Positions 1 through 7,201 of a stretch of 64,000 nt of DNA are shown piece after piece (position 1 is the first letter of the stretch; every line of letters starts with the position of its first letter). The stretch is from contig CP146203.1 of assembly GCA_039995105.1 (NCBI GenBank), positions 1,302,001-1,366,000 on the forward strand, written 5' to 3'. The stretch comes from Jonesiaceae bacterium BS-20. GTDB lineage: Bacteria; Actinomycetota; Actinomycetes; Actinomycetales; Cellulomonadaceae. The notes under the pieces were generated by a model that saw only the letters and a list, made by a program, of their open reading frames with translations, was not told where the DNA came from and searched no databases. A program made the translations under genes and the position numbers.

Positions 1-192
1 TTGGGTGCGCCGTTCGCCTGACTCAAGATTTCGGATCGTCCCGATTCCTACGTCGGCACGCTCGGCAAGTTGAGCCTGGGTAAGTCCGAGAGCATTGCGC
101 GCCTCACGAAACTCATTCGCCAGAGACAACAAGTCTTGCTCTCGCAGCGACTCGGCGAAAATCTCTTGTTGACTAATTTTGTTCTCTTTCAT
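1..192 (-). CDS. XRE-family HTH regulator (N-terminal part, cut by window edge)
   Basis: Reading leftward from an ATG at 192, 64 codons stay open to the window edge, so only the N-terminus is visible. After a polar leader (MKENKISQQEIFAESL) there is a lambda-repressor-type helix-turn-helix: LANEFREARNALGLTQAQLAERADVG... with the usual LTQxxLAERADV recognition core and the IRNLESGER turn. It is divergent from the small regulator at 291, and a five-copy half-site array lies between the two starts, so it is probably an autoregulator (CI-like or antitoxin-like). The C-terminal effector part is outside the window, so repressor, antitoxin and HTH-peptidase cannot be told apart. Confidence 0.7.
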   Translation of the reverse strand, partial: MKENKISQQEIFAESLREQDLLSLANEFREARNALGLTQAQLAERADVGIGTIRNLESGERRTQ

Positions 193-207
193 AATGAAAG
201 CACAGCG

Positions 208-289
208 TGTTGACGCTCGGAGTCAACATTTATACACATGTTGACTTTCACGGTCGGCTTTTGCAGTCAACACCACCCAGCTTGTTGAC
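208..289. promoter_or_regulatory. Operator array between divergent HTH genes
   Basis: The heptamer TGTTGAC or its complement GTCAACA occurs five times in 82 bp in alternating orientation: 208-214 (+), 222-228 (-), 239-245 (+), 266-272 (-), 283-289 (+). Two pairs form the same palindrome, GTCAACA-N10-TGTTGAC, at 222-245 and 266-289, with centres 44 bp apart (about four helical turns). The last site ends one base before the ATG at 291, and several copies contain TTGAC as a possible -35 element. The layout is seen directly; binding by the flanking XRE proteins is inferred. Confidence 0.65.
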
Positions 290-290
290 T

Positions 291-506
291 ATGAACAACA
301 ACAAAAACACAATTGGTCCTTCTCTCCTAAGGTTGCGAGAGACAGTGAGCATGAGTCAGGTGGAAGCCGCTCAAGCAATTGGAACTCACAGTTCCTACCT
401 TTCTAAAGTTGAAGCCGGTAACGTCACTGTTACCTCGAAGTGGGTTGGGAACGCTTCTTCCGCCCTAGGTAAGGCTGTTTCAGCGAGGTCTAAAGTAACC
501 CTCTGA
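291..506 (+). CDS. Small XRE-family (Cro-like) HTH protein
   Basis: A 71-residue protein consisting almost only of one lambda-type HTH: PSLLRLRETVSMSQVEAAQAIG...SSYLSKVEAGN. The ATG at 291 (MNNNKN) is preferred over the in-frame start at 207, because the longer version would translate the operator array. There is no clear Shine-Dalgarno before 291, since a TGTTGAC site sits directly against the start codon. The C-terminus (SALGKAVSARSKVTL) is short, as in Cro-like proteins, but it could also be a truncated HipB-like regulator. Together with the divergent gene it resembles a phage or mobile-element immunity switch. Confidence 0.55.
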   Translation: MNNNKNTIGPSLLRLRETVSMSQVEAAQAIGTHSSYLSKVEAGNVTVTSKWVGNASSALGKAVSARSKVTL

Positions 507-905
507 CATTCCGGCTTGGGCGACGCTGCCCTCATCGCCCTCCCGCCCACTTCTGGGCATCCAATCTGTTCGTATCCTCTTGTCTTTCGAGACATGAGTT
601 TTGTAGGGAGAACTGCGTCATTTTTCAAAGAAGTTGATCGTTCAACGAGAAACGAGATTCGCAATTGGCTCCTATATTTAGGAGTATAAAACAACGCCCC
701 AATCTCTGAGTCGAAGGCCGACAAACTGGCTAACAAGTTCAAGAAAGGCTTATTCGATCCGCTGCTGCAAGAATTCTTGCAGTATTCAGACCCACGGGCG
801 AAATGGCATGCCGCTTCATCCACAACCCACACAAGGAAAAGGTGGCGGCGTGAGCTCACTCCTGGGGACCGATGATGCTCTCGATAGCGTTTGCGCTCGT
901 ACAAT
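507..905. other. Intergenic, no gene recognised
   Basis: About 400 bp between the small HTH gene and the left end of the first insertion sequence. A long open frame exists on the minus strand (395-1090), but it is rich in Ser/Arg/Cys, overlaps both neighbours and shows no domain, so I treat it as non-coding. No RNA gene or strong hairpin was seen. It probably contains decayed accessory DNA. Confidence 0.4.
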
Positions 906-937
906 GATTTGAGACAGTGCTTAGGAGAATCGGGTTT

Positions 938-1228
938 ATGTCCAGTCGTCGTAAGTTTAGTGCGGAGTTTAAGGCAGATGCGGTTGAGTTGGTGATTTCT
1001 TCTGGCCGACCAATTGTTCAGGTTGCTGAGGAAATTGGTGTTAGTGATGGTTCGTTGGGGAATTGGGTCAGGGCTTGGAAAAAAGAGCATCCTGACGCTG
1101 GTGGTGATGACCGTGGGCCGGTTGAGTGGGCTCAGTACAAGGCCTTAGAAGCTGAGAATGCGGAACTGAAGAGGGAGATCGCATTTTTGGGAAAAGTCAG
1201 CGCCTTCTTTGCCGCGAAGCAACAGTAA
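938..1228 (+). CDS. IS3-family transposase OrfA (element A)
   Basis: A 96-residue helix-turn-helix protein (MSSRRKFSAEFKADAVELV..., then VAEEIGVSDGSLGNWVRAW) followed by a leucine-zipper-like segment (YKALEAENAELKREIAFL). This is the standard OrfA layout for binding the inverted repeats. The ATG at 938 is chosen over an in-frame start at 917 because TAGGAGAA lies just upstream. Near its end, G GGA AAA (1189-1195) is a canonical -1 slippery heptamer in the correct phase, allowing fusion to OrfB. Confidence 0.85.
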   Translation: MSSRRKFSAEFKADAVELVISSGRPIVQVAEEIGVSDGSLGNWVRAWKKEHPDAGGDDRGPVEWAQYKALEAENAELKREIAFLGKVSAFFAAKQQ

Positions 1229-1281
1229 AAGATTACTTCGATTTCGTCGCTGCTCAGAAGGCTTATTTCCCGGTTGCCTGG

Positions 1282-2139
1282 ATGTGTCGCAAACTTGGTA
1301 TCTCTCGGGCCTCATATTATCGGCGGCTTCACCCGAAGCCAAAGACTGCAACCCAGGTTCGTCATGAAGAGTTAGAGACCCTTGTGACTACGGAGTTCCA
1401 TGATGCCAAGGGTATGGCGGGCCGCGATCAACTCACGTTGATATTAGGCAATAAAGGGGTCAAGATCAGTGCCGGCACAGTCGGTTCAATTATGGCTGAT
1501 CACAAGCTTGAAGCAGTGCGGAAGCGGGCTTGGAAGAAGACCACGGCCCCTGATCCTGATGCCCGAACCGAGCATATTAAGAACCATATGCTTGACGCCG
1601 ATGGCAATCGCGACTTCTCTTCAACGGTGCCCGGGACAAGGCTTTGTGGCGATATAACCTATCTTCGCACTGGGTCAGGGTGGTTGTATTTGGCCACCGT
1701 TATTGACCTAGCAAACGGCAAGGTAATTGGTTGGTCAATGGACAGCCATATGCGACGAGATCTTGTTATTCAAGCCCTAGCGATGGCCAGAGATCACGGA
1801 CAGTTGGATCCCAATGGAGCCATATTTCACTCAGATCGTGGCTCACAATACACTTCGAGCGAATTTCAGAAATGGTGCAAAAACAACAAGGTCACTCAGT
1901 CCATGGGAGAGACGGGGGTGGCTTGGGACAATGCTGTGGCTGAATCATTCTTTTCGCATTTTAAGACTGAAATGTATCATCAACGGTCGTTCCCCAATCA
2001 CCTCGCAGCTCGCACCGCGGTGATGGAATATATCGAAGTTTGGTACAACCGTAAACGGCCTCACGCCCGCAACAATGGGATACCACCAGAAACAGCGTTA
2101 CAGAACTACCAAAACCACCGCCAGATCAAGGCAGCTTAA
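1282..2139 (+). CDS. IS3-family DDE transposase OrfB (element A)
   Basis: The catalytic part of the transposase (rve integrase core). The DDE residues are visible in GDITYLRT (first Asp), FHSDRGSQYTS (second Asp) and NAVAESFFSHFK (Glu), followed by the family C-terminus YNRKRPHARNNGIPPE. The first ATG is at 1282, but the frame is open back to about 1195 (...VKDYFDFVAAQKAYFPVAW), so the active product is expected to be an OrfAB fusion made by -1 frameshifting on GGGAAAA at 1189-1195. Length and domain content are normal and no disabling change is seen. Confidence 0.88.
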   Translation: MCRKLGISRASYYRRLHPKPKTATQVRHEELETLVTTEFHDAKGMAGRDQLTLILGNKGVKISAGTVGSIMADHKLEAVRKRAWKKTTAPDPDARTEHIKNHMLDADGNRDFSSTVPGTRLCGDITYLRTGSGWLYLATVIDLANGKVIGWSMDSHMRRDLVIQALAMARDHGQLDPNGAIFHSDRGSQYTSSEFQKWCKNNKVTQSMGETGVAWDNAVAESFFSHFKTEMYHQRSFPNHLAARTAVMEYIEVWYNRKRPHARNNGIPPETALQNYQNHRQIKAA

Positions 2140-2553
2140 AAGAAAACAACATTAGAGTGTCTCAAATCCTTGACGTGCACAGTCTCACACCGAACGAAGC
2201 CTGGGACACCCAGGTCAACCACCCTAAACCAGTACCCGCATAGACGCTGGACTGCTAACAGGGACCCAGTCAGGTGGACTCCTTGCAATCGCAGGATCAG
2301 TAGTCACTACGTTCATGAGCAACCGGGCAACCAGCAAGGAAGCAAAAATAAGCAGAACCGCGACCTCGCTGAGCACTATGCCAACTTCGACGCCACACTC
2401 GTCCGATTCGCAGAAGCCTCTACCCAAGCAGATCGGGACGACGACATCCCCACCTTGGACTAGTTCGAACTCCACCCAGATATTGCTGTCCCATACGCAC
2501 ACATTGAGGTGTGTCAAATTTCTTAGACACTCATCTTCTAGATTTGTTGTTTC

Positions 2554-3428
2554 TTATGCTGCTTGCTGGTCTTGAGTTTGGATCTTTTGGACCCAGGTTT
2601 GGAAGGGTGTTTGATATCCCAAGGAAGAGTGGATCCGTTTTCTGTTGTAGAAAATCTCGATGTAATCAGCGACTGCGAAGCGTGCTCTGGCCCGGGTAGG
2701 AAAGACCTGGTGGTGGTACATCTCGTTCTTCAATGACGAGAAGAAGCTCTCGGCGACGGAATTATCCCAGCACACACCCGTGCGCCCCATGGATTGAATG
2801 AACCCGTTCTCCTTGCAGTATTTATGAAAATCATCCGAGGTGTATTGGCTGCCTCGATCGCTATGGAATATTGCTTTTGGGGCGACTCTTCCGTGTGTTC
2901 TCGCCATTTTCAGGGCATCAATAATTAGCGGTGTACGCACTGGTACCAATACCAAAGTCGCAGCCGTATTGGATTGTCAGCGAGCTGCCAGCCCACAACC
3001 ATCCGGGTGGCTAGGTCAATAACGGTGGCCAGGTAGAGCCATCCTTGCCCTGTTCGAAGGTAGGTAATGTCGCCAACGAGGCGCTCACCGGGTAAGCCCG
3101 TATCAGGGCTGAAATCACGGCCTATGAGGTCGGGAATGTCATGATCACAGTCCCCTTGAGTCGTAGTTCGTTTCCACGCCCGAGGTTGGATAGCCACGAG
3201 GTCCTTTTCTCGCATGATCGAGGCCACCAGGCCCACTGAACAGGCAATACCTGCACTGTTGAGCTCAGCTGTAATACGCCGGCACCCATAGACTTTAAGA
3301 CGATCTATAAAGATCAGTTTGATCTGGTCACCTAGATCCTTGCGCCGTGCGGCACTGGCCGTAGTGACGTCAACACGTGCACGCCAGGCATAAAAAGAGG
3401 ACCGTGGAATATCAAGTTTTTGGCACAT
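2554..3428 (-). pseudogene. Transposase OrfB, frameshifted by a 32-bp insertion (element B copy 1)
   Basis: The N-terminal part (MCQKLDIPRSSFYAW... to GDITYLRT and VVGWQLADN) is separated from the C-terminal part (RTPLIIDALKMA, FHSDRGSQYTS, SVAESFFSSLKNE, YNRKRIHSSLG) by an extra 32 bp at 2941-2972 that shifts the frame and leads to TAA at 2925. The first catalytic Asp lies on one side, and the second Asp and the Glu on the other. The insert contains the inverted pair CCAATAC/GTATTGG. Copy 2 carries the same insert. The intact product would be a DDE transposase. Confidence 0.8.
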
Positions 3429-3477
3429 CCAAGCAATCGGGAAGTTGTCCTTCTCCGCTTCAATCAGGGCTGATTTC

Positions 3478-3780
3478 TCATTCAGTCCTGCTGACGGGCG
3501 AAGAAGGCCGCTGCTTTTTTAGGAAATCATTCTCCATCCGCAACCGACGCACTTCAACTTCCAATTCACTGAGTCGCACCCGGTCAGAAACCGATAACGG
3601 CTGATCTACTTCCTCAACAGCGTTTTCCCGCCGATATTTACCTACCCAGTTTCCCAAAGTCCCTGGCAAGATCCCCAACTCTTGGGCGACTTCTGTGATC
3701 ATTCGATCACTCATCACCACGAGTTGTACTGCTTCTGCCTTGAACTGCGGACTAAACCGCTTCTTCGATCCTGCTGCCAT
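3478..3780 (-). CDS. Transposase OrfA with altered slippery site (element B copy 1)
   Basis: The HTH OrfA (MAAGSKKRFSPQFKAEAVQLVV..., LGILPGTLGNWVGKYR, zipper LSELEVEVRRLRMENDFLKK) matches copy 2 up to the slippery run. There copy 1 has A6 instead of A7, so the last residues become QRPSSPVSRTE and the ORF runs into a different stop. With A6, a -1 slip would re-enter the normal OrfA frame rather than the OrfB frame, so this copy cannot make OrfAB by the usual route. Confidence 0.7.
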   Translation of the reverse strand: MAAGSKKRFSPQFKAEAVQLVVMSDRMITEVAQELGILPGTLGNWVGKYRRENAVEEVDQPLSVSDRVRLSELEVEVRRLRMENDFLKKQRPSSPVSRTE

Positions 3781-3995
3781 GTTCTCTATCTTCTCTCATA
3801 TGAAGACTGTCCAAGAACATTAGTACACCCCACATCGCATTTCGTGCGCCGGAGGCAGTGGCAAATACTGCGCTCAGCTACCTAAACATCAGCAAGGAAC
3901 TCTTCGCAGTAGACGGGACACAGCATGGAGAAATCCTACTCAACGCCCGCGAAATGTTCATCAAAGCAGCCAAGGACAGTCAAAAGAACAACTGA

Positions 3996-4018
3996 ACCCC
4001 CGTACAAAGTACAGGGGT
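3996..4018. terminator. Hairpin between converging genes
   Basis: ACCCC-C-GTAC, loop AAA, GTAC-A-GGGGT: a 9-bp stem with one mismatch, placed between the end of the decayed plus-strand gene (3995) and the stop of the minus-strand gene (4027). It has no long U-tract; a bidirectional terminator is inferred from position. Confidence 0.45.
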
Positions 4019-4026
4019 CATAATAG

Positions 4027-4236
4027 TTAATCGTCTTTAGAAGCTTTACTGCGTTTCGCAGCGCCATAAAACAAAAGAACCGATGACCCTAACCAAAGCA
4101 GCGAACCAAGAGAATCTGTAATAAACGTTGTCCCGTCCATTGCAGCCCCTGGAGGCAAACTCCGATTCTGGCCAAACAACAGAACCAGCCCAAAAATCAG
4201 ATTGACGGTTCCCATAACGCGCAAGAAAATAATCAT
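4027..4236 (-). CDS. Small two-helix membrane protein, hypothetical
   Basis: 69 residues starting at ATG 4236 (MIIFLRVMGTVNLIFGLVLLFG...), chosen because GGGGGAA stands just upstream; the frame stays open further upstream to 4374 but that extension is not convincing. Two hydrophobic helices (about residues 2-20 and 40-60, SLGSLLWLGSSVLLFYGAA) flank a short polar loop (QNRSLPPGAAMDGTTF), and the protein ends in a basic/acidic tail (KRSKASKDD). No family recognised. It sits in the accessory island next to a lipoprotein gene on the other strand. Confidence 0.5.
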   Translation of the reverse strand: MIIFLRVMGTVNLIFGLVLLFGQNRSLPPGAAMDGTTFITDSLGSLLWLGSSVLLFYGAAKRSKASKDD

Positions 4237-4414
4237 CGTTCCCCCAGATCCAAAACATGCGCCTCCACAACGAGACACCACATGACCGACGATCTTAGCC
4301 GTCAAGACACCGCATGCATAATCCGAAAACACGGAACCGGCCAAACCCCGGTTAATTTTTTGCCTAAAAATCACCAGTTAGCGAAAAACGCCCAAACAAG
4401 GCACTATAGGGAGC

Positions 4415-4882
4415 ATGACAATCTCGGGACCAAAAGCTAAACCCTCAGGAAAACGACCGCTACTAATTTCGGCAGGAGCAGCTATCCTTCTGACACTGGC
4501 AGCATGCGGGCCAGTAACAGAACCAGCAACATGGACGACTGAAGAACCCACCCCAACGACCCAACCAACCACAACTTCACAAAGCCCCACACCATCAAAA
4601 AGCACAACCGCCGACCGAGACCCAATCGGCGACGTAAAATACACAACCCCAAGCATCACCGTCGCCACACTCTTCTCAGACCAAGCATCAGACATACTAA
4701 ACGCCTTCGACTCAAACGGACGCGAAGTCAAACTACAAATCTGCCTAGACACATCAACAGTTCTCGCTAGAGTCTCAGAAACAGAACTAATTCAACTAAG
4801 TAGCTCAATGTCCGACTACTCATGGAGCACCCTCGAAGACCTCATCTTAGACTGCAACAGAATCGCGAACGAACTGAGATAA
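4415..4882 (+). CDS. Secreted lipoprotein, hypothetical
   Basis: 155 residues with a basic N-terminus (KAKPSGKRP), a hydrophobic core (LLISAGAAILLTLAAC) and a lipobox LAAC with Cys31 as the likely lipidation site. A Thr/Pro/Ser linker follows (about residues 38-66, EEPTPTTQPTTTSQS), then a roughly 85-residue domain (VKYTTPSITVATLFSDQASDILNAF...) containing two cysteines (CLDTS, LDCNR) that could form a disulfide. Codons favour A-rich choices (aca, cca, aaa) unlike the core genes, suggesting recent acquisition. The family is not recognised; the protein should sit on the outer face of the membrane. Confidence 0.7.
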   Translation: MTISGPKAKPSGKRPLLISAGAAILLTLAACGPVTEPATWTTEEPTPTTQPTTTSQSPTPSKSTTADRDPIGDVKYTTPSITVATLFSDQASDILNAFDSNGREVKLQICLDTSTVLARVSETELIQLSSSMSDYSWSTLEDLILDCNRIANELR

Positions 4883-4997
4883 CAACAAGTGTTAGATAGG
4901 GCTTGATGGTACTTCTGTTCTGGTTACTTGGTATTCCGGTTTCTGGGTAGTGGGTACGCTCGTTCTGGCTTGTTGGTACTGGCCTGGGTGTGATTTG

Positions 4998-5038
4998 AGT
5001 ATTGGCCAAGACCCTATCAAGGGGACTTGGCCAATACT
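4998..5038. repeat. Perfect 13-bp inverted repeat near the IS21 end
   Basis: AGTATTGGCCAAG (4998-5010) and CTTGGCCAATACT (5026-5038) are exact complements around a 15-nt loop containing CCCTATC, which is itself inverted to GATAGGG at 4894-4900. It lies about 50 bp downstream of the istB stop and has no T-tract, so a subterminal transposase site is as likely as a terminator. Confidence 0.6.
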
Positions 5039-5086
5039 ATTTAGTAGGGAGGCTCGGGATTTAACTGGTTAGGGTTGGACTGGAAT

Positions 5087-5857
5087 CTATTCCCAAAAGT
5101 CAGCTTGGTCTCGAGCCTTTTCGTGTTTAAGTTTGCGCATATCGGTGTCTCCGATATTTAAGACTCTGGCGTTGTTGGCCAGTCGGTTGACGATGGAGTC
5201 TGCTGCGACACGGTCGGGTAGGGCTTGGAGCCAGTATCCGGGTTCGGTCTGGCTGACGATGATGGTGGGTAGTTTGTGTTCTCGCCCGACCAAGATCGCA
5301 AACAGGTCACTGGCCACGTTTTGATCGACTCCCACCGTCAAGAAGTCGTCCAGGATCAAAATATCTGTTTCGTTGAGCCTTTCTAGCAGCGCGTCGTATT
5401 CCTTGTTGTTATCGCGGGCGGTCAGCAGTTTCCTTGCGAGCTCATCGAGTCGTGAGTAATACACGGAGTATTCGGTGTGGCAGGCGGCGATCCCAATTGC
5501 GCAGGCGATGTAGGTTTTTCCGCCACCGCTTGGCGCGATGATCAACAGGTTTGTGGGGTCATCACGCCAGGGGTGGTTTGCGTACCGTTTCATCTGGGTT
5601 TCGTTGATTGCCCGCCCTGGCAGGTAGTGCAGCTCCGCAATCGAAGCGGTGGGTAATGGAAACCGGGCTTGTTTGATGAGCCGGTCGATCTTGTTGGACC
5701 GGCGAATATCTAAGGTGTGGTCTGCTGCTTTCATGAACACTTCTTCGGGCAGTAACTTCTCATTCGCTGGGTCATTGACCAGCTCGAAGAATTTCTGTGC
5801 AAATACGGTCAACCGAAGAGACCTGATTTTTTGGTGATCCACGTCGTTGAGCATCAT
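5087..5857 (-). CDS. istB: IstB, AAA+ ATPase helper of IS21 transposition
   Basis: 256 residues, full length for IstB. The N-terminal helical part is followed by the AAA+ core: Walker A IIAPSGGGKTY (about residues 106-116), Walker B DILILDDF, and sensor region TIIVSQTEPGYW. C-terminal NRLANNARVLNIG is typical of IstB. It acts with the IstA transposase, stimulating strand transfer and target immunity. Its start overlaps the istA stop by 4 nt (ATGA), the standard coupling. The partner istA is truncated here, so the protein is probably idle unless another IS21 copy exists. Confidence 0.9.
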   Translation of the reverse strand: MMLNDVDHQKIRSLRLTVFAQKFFELVNDPANEKLLPEEVFMKAADHTLDIRRSNKIDRLIKQARFPLPTASIAELHYLPGRAINETQMKRYANHPWRDDPTNLLIIAPSGGGKTYIACAIGIAACHTEYSVYYSRLDELARKLLTARDNNKEYDALLERLNETDILILDDFLTVGVDQNVASDLFAILVGREHKLPTIIVSQTEPGYWLQALPDRVAADSIVNRLANNARVLNIGDTDMRKLKHEKARDQADFWE

Positions 5858-6224
5858 AGCCCCCGTACTTGGTAGTGGCTTGGATCGCGAACAAATGCCC
5901 CAGAGAGGTCTTGAATCTTGGTTAGGTCCTTGACGTTGTCAGCTGCCGCAACGGCTGGTCCAGCATGCTTCTTGGCCTCTACAATGGTGGCCATGACCCG
6001 TTTCAGGGACGTGTAGGTGGGGTGACCATTGATGCTGATCATTTCCTGGCATGTTTCTTCCAGCACCCCTTTCTTACGCCCCAGTTCTGTCAAAATGTTG
6101 CGGCACGCTAAGTACGCTTGGGCCTCAATCTTGGTGCGATCCAGAATCTGGGTGATGACCTCAACGGTGGCGGGACCATAGTTCCTAGCCCTGTTCACAA
6201 ACCATTCTCGTGACCACAATCCGT
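5854..6224 (-). pseudogene. istA: istA, C-terminal fragment
   Basis: The remaining frame (NGLWSREWFVNRARNYG, TAEV-like segment ATVEVITQILDRTKIEAQAYLACRNIL) corresponds to the very C-terminus of IS21 transposase, downstream of the DDE core, which is absent. The open frame continues a few codons (MTHLN) into element B copy 2, giving an artificial start. The fragment keeps the 4-nt overlap with istB. Confidence 0.75.
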
Positions 6225-6273
6225 TGAGGTGTGTCAAATTTCTTAGACACTCATCTTCTAGATTTGTTGTTTC

Positions 6274-7148
6274 TTATGCTGCTTGCTGGTCTTGAGTTTG
6301 GATCTTTTGGACCCAGGTTTGGAAGGGTGTTTGATATCCCAAGGAAGAGTGGATCCGTTTTCTATTGTAGAAAATCTCGATGTAATCAGCGACTGCGAAG
6401 CGTGCTCTGGCCCGGGTAGGAAAGACCTGGTGGTGGTACATCTCGTTCTTCAATGACGAGAAGAAGCTCTCGGCGACGGAATTATCCCAGCACACACCCG
6501 TGCGCCCCATGGATTGAATGAACCCGTTCTCCTTGCAGTATTTATGAAAATCATCCGAGGTGTATTGGCTGCCTCGATCGCTATGGAATATTGCTTTTGG
6601 GGCGACTCTTCCGTGTGTTCTCGCCATTTTCAGGGCATCAATAATTAGCGGTGTACGCACTGGTACCAATACCAAAGTCGCAGCCGTATTGGATTGTCAG
6701 CGAGCTGCCAGCCCACAACCATCCGGGTGGCTAGGTCAATAACGGTGGCCAGGTAGAGCCATCCTTGCCCTGTTCGAAGGTAGGTAATGTCGCCAACGAG
6801 GCGCTCACCGGGTAAGCCCGTATCAGGGCTGAAATCACGGCCTATGAGGTCGGGAATGTCATGATCACAGTCCCCTTGAGTCGTAGTTCGTTTCCACGCC
6901 CGAGGTTGGATAGCCACGAGGTCCTTTTCTCGCATGATCGAGGCCACCAGGCCCACTGAACAGGCAATACCTGCACTGTTGAGCTCAGCTGTAATACGCC
7001 GGCACCCATAGACTTTAAGACGATCTATAAAGATCAGTTTGATCTGGTCACCTAGATCCTTGCGCCGTGCGGCACTGGCCGTAGTGACGTCAACACGTGC
7101 ACGCCAGGCATAAAAAGAGGACCGTGGAATATCAAGTTTTTGGCACAT
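6274..7148 (-). pseudogene. Transposase OrfB, frameshifted by the same 32-bp insertion (element B copy 2)
   Basis: Identical in layout to copy 1: an N-terminal frame from MCQKLDIPRSSF to a TAA at 6645 and a C-terminal frame with HSDRGSQYTS and AESFFSSLK. The 32-bp insert at 6661-6692 lies between the first catalytic Asp (GDITYL) and the second. The upstream open frame (NEKSALIEAEKDNFPIAW) lies in the -1 phase relative to orfA, so the normal OrfAB junction would work here. The catalytic domain still cannot be completed. Confidence 0.8.
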
Positions 7149-7201
7149 CCAAGCAATCGGGAAGTTGTCCTTCTCCGCTTCAATCAGGGCTGATTTCTCA
7201 T

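Larger units (their letters stand above)
906..2168 (+). mobile_element. IS3-family insertion sequence (element A)
   Basis: A 1,263-bp element bounded by the imperfect inverted repeat GATTTGAGACA (906-916) and TGTCTCAAATC (2158-2168). It encodes orfA and orfB in overlapping frames, as IS3-family elements do. The flanks (AAT on the left, CTT on the right) do not form a 3-bp target duplication, so the ends may be a base or two off or the element may have been rearranged. Both reading frames look intact, so it could be active. Confidence 0.8.
2505..3832 (-). mobile_element. IS3-family insertion sequence (element B), copy 1
   Basis: A 1,328-bp element nearly identical to the one at 6225-7553. The ends are imperfect inverted repeats starting TGAGGTGT (2505) and, from the other side, TGGGGTGT (ending at 3832). 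It is flanked by a 3-bp target duplication, CAT (2502-2504 and 3833-3835), typical of IS3-family transposition. orfA lies on the minus strand and orfB is broken. Differences from copy 2 are a G/A change near 2644 and one fewer T in the poly-T run near 3515-3520. Confidence 0.88.
2240..3995 (+). pseudogene. Decayed gene split by IS element B copy 1
   Basis: Removing the insertion sequence and one copy of its CAT target duplication joins the frames exactly: ...HPDIAVPYAHI before and AFRAPEAVANTALSYLNI after, running to a TGA at 3993. Upstream the product starts with a hydrophobic stretch (SGGLLAIAGSVVTTFM) and a polar helix (SNRATSKEAK). It continues one frame away (NKQNRDLAEHYANF) after an A5 run at about 2345 that looks like a contracted A6, and has an in-frame TAG at 2461. 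There are thus three lesions: a frameshift, a nonsense codon and an IS insertion. The ancestor was probably a small membrane-anchored helical protein; I do not recognise the family. No start codon is preserved, so the 5' limit is approximate. Confidence 0.6.
4890..6224 (-). mobile_element. IS21-family element, truncated on its left (istA) side
   Basis: Contains intact istB, the C-terminal part of istA, and a right-end region (4890-5086) with paired 19-bp direct repeats at 4917-4935 and 4962-4980 (GTTCTGG-start, 15 of 19 identical), the kind of multiple terminal sites IS21 elements carry. The outer end is placed at TGTTAGATAGGG (4890) by inspection. The istA side is cut at 6224/6225 by element B copy 2, and no left end is present, so this is an immobile remnant. 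Confidence 0.7.

Noticed and set aside
395-1090. Long open frame of 231 codons on the minus strand
   Set aside because: It overlaps the small HTH gene and IS orfA, has Ser/Arg/Cys-rich composition and no recognisable domain.
2941-2972. Programmed frameshift in element B orfB
   Set aside because: The extra 32 bp contains no slippery heptamer and expected protein sequence continues directly on either side, so insertion is simpler.
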